The notes under the pieces: generated by a model
Database searches by the model: none
What the model was told of the DNA's origin: nothing
Seen by the model: the letters and a program-made list of their open reading frames with translations, nothing else
Shown: positions 59,255 to 64,000 of the stretch, in pieces
How positions within the stretch are numbered: the first letter of the stretch is position 1
Layout of the letters: each line of letters opens with the position of its first letter
Position numbers and translations under genes: made by a program
Source: Thermoleophilaceae bacterium
GTDB taxonomy: Bacteria > Actinomycetota > Thermoleophilia > Solirubrobacterales > Thermoleophilaceae
NCBI GenBank assembly: GCA_030447905.1
Contig: JAUJNZ010000011.1
Span: 1 to 64,000, forward strand
Direction: 5' to 3'
Length of the DNA: 64,000 bases

Positions 59255-59689
59255 TCAACCAGGATGGCCAAGGCCCTCGGCGATCTCCGCGACTTCGGCG
59301 CTCAACTCGTCCTGCCCGGCCAGCCAGCGGTCGCGTGCCCAGACCTCGAGGTAGTCGAGCACGCCAACCACGACCACCTCCCTATCGATCCCGGCGTGCT
59401 CCACGAGCGCGGGGTTGAGCGTGACCCGCCCGGCGGCGTCGAGGTCGGCGTCGAAGGAGTTGCCGGCGACGTAGCGGGTCAGCTTGCGGCGTTCGGCGCT
59501 GACCGGGTTCAGCCCGCCGAGGACCTGGGCGGTGAACGCCTCGAAGGCGCTGGGCGGCCACACCCACAAGCAGGGCTCGAGTCCCTGGGCCAGAACGACT
59601 CCATCGGAGAAGGCGGCGCGGAACTTCGGCGGGATGTTGAGCCGGTTCTTGGCGTCGAGGGAGTAGTCGAAGTGGCCGCGAAACGCCAT
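59255..59689 (-). CDS. mraZ: MraZ transcriptional regulator of the dcw cluster
   Basis: 144 residues with two AbrB-like SpoVT/MraZ repeats: FRGHFDYSLDAKNRLNIPPKFRAAF (residues 3-27) and DADLDAAGRVTLNPALVEHAG (about 80-100). MraZ binds direct repeats upstream of its own gene. Three AGTGG boxes 10 bp apart lie about 100-125 bp upstream of the ATG (59789-59813) over a clear promoter. It is the first gene of the dcw operon. Confidence 0.95.
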   Translation of the reverse strand: MAFRGHFDYSLDAKNRLNIPPKFRAAFSDGVVLAQGLEPCLWVWPPSAFEAFTAQVLGGLNPVSAERRKLTRYVAGNSFDADLDAAGRVTLNPALVEHAGIDREVVVVGVLDYLEVWARDRWLAGQDELSAEVAEIAEGLGHPG

Positions 59690-59735
59690 CCCTGCCTCTG
59701 GTCTCGGTCATGGGCAACGCAAGGGTGAAGGCTCC

Positions 59736-59776
59736 GGCCGGGGTGGCTGGGTGGGAGGAGCCCGGCCACCCCGGCC
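59736..59776 (-). repeat. inverted repeat in the mraZ leader
   Basis: GGCCGGGGTGGC (59736-59747) and GCCACCCCGGCC (59765-59776) form a perfect 12-bp stem with a 17-nt loop, between the promoter and the mraZ ATG. It would be a very stable hairpin in the 5' leader. No T-tract follows, so a simple terminator is less likely than an RNA-level control or stability element. Confidence 0.6.
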
Positions 59777-59788
59777 CGCAAAGCAACA

Positions 59789-59819
59789 CCACTGTAGCCC
59801 ACTTTCCTCCACTTTGCAA
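59789..59819 (-). promoter_or_regulatory. mraZ promoter overlapped by three MraZ boxes
   Basis: On the minus strand TTGCAA (59819-59814) and TACAGT (59796-59791) are 17 nt apart, a near-consensus promoter. AGTGG occurs three times at exact 10-bp spacing (CCACT on the plus strand at 59809, 59799 and 59789), matching the direct-repeat boxes MraZ binds in other bacteria. Repressor binding would cover the promoter from the -35 edge to past the -10. Confidence 0.85.
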
Positions 59820-59997
59820 CACAGCCCTCCACGGGAGACAGTGAATCCCCGCGGCGGCGCGCGGACGCGGGGCTCCGCGCGCCAAGCTGGGCTCGGTTAG
59901 GGACGCGCTTTCGAGCAGCCCGCGCCGGTCACCTGACGCGGAGGCGGGGCGCCAGCCGGTCCGTCCCGCCCGCCACTGCGGCTACCGGTCCCGGGCG

Positions 59998-61329
59998 CTA
60001 GAGATCGGGCACCGCGAGCTCGGGTCGCGCGGCGCCGCTGCGCTCGGCCGCCTCGCGCACGGCCTCGGCCACTCGCTCGTGCACGGTCGGGTCGAGCGCG
60101 TCGGGCACGAGCTCGGAATGCTCGCCGAGGTCGGCTATGGCGCGGGCCGCGGCGAGCTTCATCCCCAGGTCGATGTCCTCGGCGCCGGCGAGCAGCGCGC
60201 CGCGGAACATGCCGGGATAGCCGAGCACGTTGTTCACGATCGACCCCTCGAGGGCGAGGGCGGCGCCCGCGGCGAGCGCGTCGTCGGGACGGATCTCGGG
60301 GTCGGGATTGGTGAGCGCGAGGATTACCTGGCCCTCGCGCACCACCGCCGGCTCGATCAGCCCCGGTCGGCCGGTGGTGGCGACGACGACATCCGCACTC
60401 GCCATGACCTCCTCGAGCTCGGCGATGGCGACCCCCTTGTCGGCGGCGCGGGCGTGGCTAGCCGGGTCGGGGTCGCTGGCGACGACCCGCTCGACGCCGG
60501 CATCGACCATCAAGGCGGCGATGCCGAAGCCCGCGGCGCCCAGCCCGAGCTGGCCGACCGTAGCGCGAGAAAGCTCGATACCGACCTGGCGGCAGGCCCC
60601 CATGGCCGCGGCCAGAACCACCACCGCCGTCCCGTGGACGTCGTCGTGCATGACCGGGATCGGCAGGTCGTCGATCAGGCGGCGCTCTATCTCGAAGCAC
60701 TCGGGGGCGGAGATGTCCTCCAGATGTATCCCTCCGAACGTCGGCGAGATCCGCTTGACGGTGGCCACGAACTCATCAGGCTCGGAGGCGTCGATGAGAA
60801 CCGGCACCGCCGAGATGCCGGCGAACTGGCGGTAGAAGACCGCCTTGCCCTCCATCACCGGCATTGCCGCCCGCGGGCCGATGTCGCCGAGCCCGAGCAC
60901 CCGCGTGCCGTTCGTGCAGATGGCGACGGTGCGGCTGATCGTCGTATAGCGGGCGGCGAGCCCGGGGTCGTCGGCGATGACCCGGGCGACGCGTGCCACC
61001 CCCGGCGTGTAGATGTCCCTTGTGTCCTGGAGCGTCCGCGCCTCGATCCGCGCCTCGACGCTCAGCTTGCCGCCCTCGTGGCGCATCAGGGCGCGGTCGC
61101 GGTGCCAGATCACCTCGACGCCGTCGATGGCGTTCAGCTGCCCGGAGATGTCGGCGGCGTGGTCGTCGTCGCGGACCTCGACGGTTATCTCGCGGATCGT
61201 CGCCTCGCGGCCGAGCTTGACGGTCGTGACGTCGCCGATCAGCCCGTCTCGCTCGCCGATCGCCCGCGCGACCTTCGCGAGCTGACCGGAGCGGTGGCGG
61301 ATCCGGACCCGGTACGTGGTGTCGAGCAC
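59998..61329 (-). CDS. malic enzyme with N-terminal ACT domain
   Basis: 443 residues. An ACT-like domain (residues 1-75: YRVRIRHRSGQLAKVARAIGE, ITVEVRDDDHAADISGQL) precedes malic-enzyme N (RDIYTPGVARVARVIADD, GLGDIGPRAAMPVMEGKAVFYRQFAGISAVPVLID in part) and the NAD-binding C-domain (LGLGAAGFGIAALMVDAGV, NPDPEIRPDDALAAGAA). The metal/catalytic stretch FGGIHLEDISAPECFEIE is intact. It converts malate to pyruvate and CO2. ACT domains suggest allosteric control by an amino acid or similar ligand. GTG at 61329. Confidence 0.92.
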   Translation of the reverse strand: MLDTTYRVRIRHRSGQLAKVARAIGERDGLIGDVTTVKLGREATIREITVEVRDDDHAADISGQLNAIDGVEVIWHRDRALMRHEGGKLSVEARIEARTLQDTRDIYTPGVARVARVIADDPGLAARYTTISRTVAICTNGTRVLGLGDIGPRAAMPVMEGKAVFYRQFAGISAVPVLIDASEPDEFVATVKRISPTFGGIHLEDISAPECFEIERRLIDDLPIPVMHDDVHGTAVVVLAAAMGACRQVGIELSRATVGQLGLGAAGFGIAALMVDAGVERVVASDPDPASHARAADKGVAIAELEEVMASADVVVATTGRPGLIEPAVVREGQVILALTNPDPEIRPDDALAAGAALALEGSIVNNVLGYPGMFRGALLAGAEDIDLGMKLAAARAIADLGEHSELVPDALDPTVHERVAEAVREAAERSGAARPELAVPDL

Positions 61330-61346
61330 GAACGCCGATGAGGATA

Positions 61347-62324
61347 TTAGGCAAGCCTGCGGCCCAGCTCGCGGGCCAGTCGACCGAGCTGGCGGGCGCC
61401 GAGGTCTGAGTCGAGCAGCTCCGGAAGCGTGACCACAGGCGCCTCCGCGCCACGGCGCAGGCGTCGCAACTGCGCCTGCTGTGCCCGGGCGCGCCGACCG
61501 TGCGAGCGCGCCGCGACGAGCGCCGCCTCGATCTCGGGCGCACGCCCGTCGGATGGCTCGGCTTCAAGTCGCGCGAGCTCGGCGACCGAGAAGCGCTGCG
61601 CAAGCATCCCGTTCGCCACGACGACGGTCGGACCAATCCCGACCTCGTCGTGGAGCTCGTGTTGGAGCTCGAGGGTCTCGGTCACCGGCATCTCCTCGGG
61701 TAGCGCCACGACGACATAGGCCGTGCGCCGAGCATCGATGAGCAGCGAGCGGACCCGGTCGGCCTGGCGGCGGACGGTTCCGAAACGGGCAATGTCGCCG
61801 AACGTGCGCGGGGTCTGCAGCATGCCGAGCGCGTGGCCGTAGGCCGGCGCGTCCACGATGACGGTGTCGTAGCCCTGCTCCCGACCGCCCCAGCGCTGCG
61901 GTTGAGCAAGGTTCCAAGCCTGGGCGAGCGTGATCACCTCGCGCGCGCCCGGAACGGCGGCGAGGAAGAACCCGAAGACCGGCGACCGCGACAGCAGAGC
62001 GCTGAGCGGACGAGAACCCAACTGCACATCGAGCCAGTGCCGCAGAACCGCGTTGGGCTCGATCGAGGTAGTGGCCAACCCTGGTGCCACCTCCAGCTCC
62101 CCCCCACCCCCCGGAGGCTCGAGTCCGAAGAGCCGCGGGACTCTCTGCTGTGCGCCCACCTCGCAGACGATGCTTCGCCGGCCGCGGGCGGCGACCGCGA
62201 GGCCCAGGGCGGTGGCGACCGTCGTCTTGCCGACCCCGCCCTTGCCGGTGACGAAGACGAACTGCCGGTCGAGGGCCGGGATCACCGACCCACTCTGACA
62301 TCCGCGTTCGCCGTCCGCGATCAA
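61347..62324 (-). CDS. ArsA/GET3-like anion-transporting ATPase
   Basis: 325 residues. Deviant Walker A FVTGKGGVGKTTVATALG near residue 24-41, VCEVGAQQRVPRLFGLEP, VDAPAYGHALGML (Walker B-type Asp) and VVANGMLAQRF fit the ArsA/GET3/MinD superfamily. In actinobacteria such proteins often occur as pairs of unknown function; only one is seen here. It is co-directional with the malic enzyme gene but no arsenic gene is nearby, so arsenite export should not be assumed. Confidence 0.85.
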   Translation of the reverse strand: MIADGERGCQSGSVIPALDRQFVFVTGKGGVGKTTVATALGLAVAARGRRSIVCEVGAQQRVPRLFGLEPPGGGGELEVAPGLATTSIEPNAVLRHWLDVQLGSRPLSALLSRSPVFGFFLAAVPGAREVITLAQAWNLAQPQRWGGREQGYDTVIVDAPAYGHALGMLQTPRTFGDIARFGTVRRQADRVRSLLIDARRTAYVVVALPEEMPVTETLELQHELHDEVGIGPTVVVANGMLAQRFSVAELARLEAEPSDGRAPEIEAALVAARSHGRRARAQQAQLRRLRRGAEAPVVTLPELLDSDLGARQLGRLARELGRRLA

Positions 62325-62331
62325 GGTCGGT

Positions 62332-63141
62332 TCAGGCGGAGGTCTCCTCGACGATCGGTAGTTCCAGGGTGACTCTGGTCCCCCGGCCGGTGCTCGCCGG
62401 GCGGCGACGGTCGCCCGCTTGCGTCAGGCTTCCGGTCGCCGCCCCGTCCCCCCCGCCTCCTCCCGCGGTCTTGAGGCCGTGAGCGAAGTCGGGAGTCTCG
62501 AGCGACCCGCGAGCGTGCCGGAGCGCGGCGGCCGCAATCCCGAGGCCCCGCCCGCGATCGTGACCTTGCATCGCCGGCTCCCCGGAGGCCCGCTCGCCGG
62601 CCCCGAGCCCAGATATCGCCCCCTCGTCGCAGACGGCGACGCGGACTCTGCCGCCGACGCGCTCGGCTCGCACCTGGACACGACCGCCTCCGTGCTCGAC
62701 CCCGTTGGCGAGGACGTTGCCGAGCGCCTGCGAAAGGCGGGCTCGATCCGCTCGAACAGCCACCTTCCCCGCGCGCCAGTCGACCTGGATTTCTCCGCCC
62801 GCGCGCCGAGCCGCGGGCTGCCAGGCCTCGGCGGCCGCCTGGGCGAGACCCTCCATGGGTACCTCGGCGTGGCATGGGGCGGCCCGGCGGCCCGACCGTG
62901 CCGCCGCGAGGTCCGCGAGGCCGAGGCGCAGTCGGTCGAGGTGGGTCTCGAGCGCGAGGGCCCGGCGGCTCAGCTCCGGGCGGCGCCCGAGCGACTCCAC
63001 GGCAAGGCTCAGCGCCGACACGGGCCCGCGCAGCTCGTGGTCGGCCTCGGCGACGAGGTCGAGCCGGCGCGCCAGGCGGGCGGCCCGAAGGGCGAGGCAG
63101 ACGACCAGCACCCAGCCGGCGACGGCTGCCCAGAACGTCAT
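62332..63141 (-). CDS. membrane sensor histidine kinase
   Basis: 269 residues. One N-terminal membrane helix (FWAAVAGWVLVVCLALRAARLA in part), dimerisation/phosphoacceptor helix with His35 in AEADHELRGPVSALSLAVE, and the ATPase domain with N-box LSQALGNVLANGVEHGGG, G1 AVCDEGAISG and a GRGLGIAAAALRHARG G2. There is no extracellular sensor domain. The C-terminal half carries a Gly-rich stretch GLKTAGGGGGDGAATG. It overlaps the response regulator by 4 bp. Confidence 0.88.
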   Translation of the reverse strand: MTFWAAVAGWVLVVCLALRAARLARRLDLVAEADHELRGPVSALSLAVESLGRRPELSRRALALETHLDRLRLGLADLAAARSGRRAAPCHAEVPMEGLAQAAAEAWQPAARRAGGEIQVDWRAGKVAVRADRARLSQALGNVLANGVEHGGGRVQVRAERVGGRVRVAVCDEGAISGLGAGERASGEPAMQGHDRGRGLGIAAAALRHARGSLETPDFAHGLKTAGGGGGDGAATGSLTQAGDRRRPASTGRGTRVTLELPIVEETSA

Positions 63142-63854
63142 GCAGCCTCCGTCAATCGGTAGCCGACACCCCGCACATTGAGGACCAGGGGTCGCGGCGA
63201 GCGGCCGAGCTTGCGACGGAGACGACAGGCGTGCGCGTCAAGCGTACGGGTGGTGCCAATGGCGGCGTAGCCCCAGACGTCGCGGAGCAGATCGTTCTTC
63301 AGGTGCACCCGGGTCGGATCCGTTGCGAGGGCGTGCAGCAGGGCGAACTCCTTGGCCGCGAGCACAACGGGCTCGCCGGCAAGGCGCACCTCGCGCGTCG
63401 AAGGGTCGAGGCTGAGCTCGCCGACCCGTACGATGCCTCGTCGCGGCCGCCCCGCCGCCCGGCGCAGGAGGGCCCGGATGCGGGCTAGGAGCTCGGCGTA
63501 GGCGAACGGCTTGACCACGTAGTCGTCCGCGCCGCGGGCAAAGCCCCGGACGCGATCGGCCTCCGAGGCGCGCCCGCTCAGGACGATCACCGGCAGGTGG
63601 GCGTCGATGCGCGAGGCGAGCCCGTCGGCGGTGCGGATTCGGTCCAGCACGACCAGCCCGGAGCCGTCGCCGAGCTTCACGTCGAGTATCGCGAGATCCG
63701 GCCGGCGAGCCTCGATCGCCCGCATGCCTTCGGCGACACCGCGCGCGCACGCGACCCGGAACCCATCGGCCGAGAGATTGTCGGCCAGGTAGGTCGCCAG
63801 CGCCTCGTCGTCCTCGACGACGACTACTGACGAAGATGCTCCGTTGGGGTTCAT
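63138..63854 (-). CDS. OmpR-family response regulator
   Basis: 238 residues. Receiver domain with acidic pocket VVVVEDDEALATYL (Asp15/16), phospho-Asp58 in LAILDVKLGDGSGL and Lys in DYVVKPFAYAELLARI; then a winged-helix output domain with RTLDAHACRLRRKLG and VRGVGYRLTEA. It should be phosphorylated by the kinase encoded immediately downstream. ATG 63854 opens the receiver; the frame further upstream is shadow. Nothing recognisable lies between it and the window end at 64000. Confidence 0.94.
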   Translation of the reverse strand: MNPNGASSSVVVVEDDEALATYLADNLSADGFRVACARGVAEGMRAIEARRPDLAILDVKLGDGSGLVVLDRIRTADGLASRIDAHLPVIVLSGRASEADRVRGFARGADDYVVKPFAYAELLARIRALLRRAAGRPRRGIVRVGELSLDPSTREVRLAGEPVVLAAKEFALLHALATDPTRVHLKNDLLRDVWGYAAIGTTRTLDAHACRLRRKLGRSPRPLVLNVRGVGYRLTEAA

Positions 63855-64000
63855 GCCCCTCCAAGCTCCGAGACGGCCAATCTCTCCCCCTTGCGGGTGC
63901 AAATCGGCTTGCAGGGCGGCGGCGGTGAAGGACTCCGGCCTAACATGCCGACGCCTCGGCGCCGACAATCCTCCGAGCGGACCTATGGACACCACGCGAC

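Noticed and set aside
61347-62324. Arsenite-export ATPase ArsA
   Set aside because: Superfamily match only. There is no ArsB, ArsD or ArsC gene nearby and ArsA-like ATPases of other function are common in actinobacteria.
1-64000. CRISPR array, prophage or insertion sequence
   Set aside because: No regularly spaced repeats, transposase, phage structural or Cas genes were seen on either strand.

Overview
The window is very GC-rich chromosomal DNA of a bacterium that I place, by inference, among deep-branching Actinobacteria (Thermoleophilia-like: Solirubrobacterales or Gaiellales relatives). The reasons are many GTG/TTG starts and 4-bp stop/start overlaps, a WhiG/FliA-type sigma factor, an MraZ-box-controlled division cluster without outer-membrane genes, a meso-diaminopimelate type MurE, a YkuD L,D-transpeptidase and an epimerase/acyltransferase pair of actinobacterial type. 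Most of the window is ordinary housekeeping sequence. The accessory part is about 5.6-18.9 kb.

Layout. 0-5.6 kb: thrS (cut by the window edge), a metallo-beta-lactamase-fold hydrolase, a class V aminotransferase, a PhoU-like DUF47 protein and a metallophosphoesterase. 5.6-15.15 kb: a putative relic genomic island. It lies between an intact tRNA-Val(GAC) gene and a decayed direct copy of that tRNA's 3' half, with no integrase. It carries a thiol-redox/copper-type set (Lgt-like, CcdA, SCO, Asp-box protein, TlpA), a BlaI/CopY-type repressor with an M56 protease partner, and a divergent ArsR-led operon. That operon ends in a rhodanese-CBS gene with an in-frame TGA. 15.1-19 kb: tRNA-Cys, tRNA-Gly, a frameshifted SDR gene, a lipoprotein, a CooC/MinD-type ATPase also interrupted by an in-frame TGA, and an RNase H. 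19.4-31.7 kb: a zinc-ribbon protein, an EF-G paralogue, WhiG sigma, a Xer recombinase, an L,D-transpeptidase, the epimerase and acyltransferase, an alpha/beta hydrolase and ilvD. 31.7-43.6 kb: thiD-dprA-comM, yraN, a drug-type ABC exporter, and the conserved ffh-rpsP-khpA-rimM-trmD-rplS-lepB-rnhB cluster. 43.6-48.2 kb: small regulators (TetR, MarR), rhodanese, exported proteins and an anti-sigma-type ATPase. 48.3-59.8 kb: the dcw cluster mraZ-rsmH-ftsL-ftsI-murE-murF-mraY-murD-ftsW-murG. 60-64 kb: malic enzyme, an ArsA-like ATPase and a two-component system.

The main discovery candidates are the two in-frame TGA codons, at 13071-13073 in the rhodanese-CBS gene and 18455-18457 in the CooC-like ATPase. 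In both, the frame reopens immediately with the rest of the same protein family. The TGA sits where I would expect a conserved Cys. A perfect 7- or 8-bp stem with a small G-containing loop begins 12-13 nt after the TGA, at the spacing of a bacterial SECIS element. I interpret both as selenoprotein genes. No selenocysteine machinery lies in the window, so this depends on selA/selB/selC/selD being elsewhere in the genome.

A second result is a small regulon logic in the island. The half-site GCAGTGTAGTAG occurs in front of the Asp-box and tlpA genes, and a near-copy lies in front of the blaI operon. In the first two places a -10-like TACACT lies only 8-9 nt before the start codon, implying leaderless mRNAs controlled by the BlaI/M56 pair.
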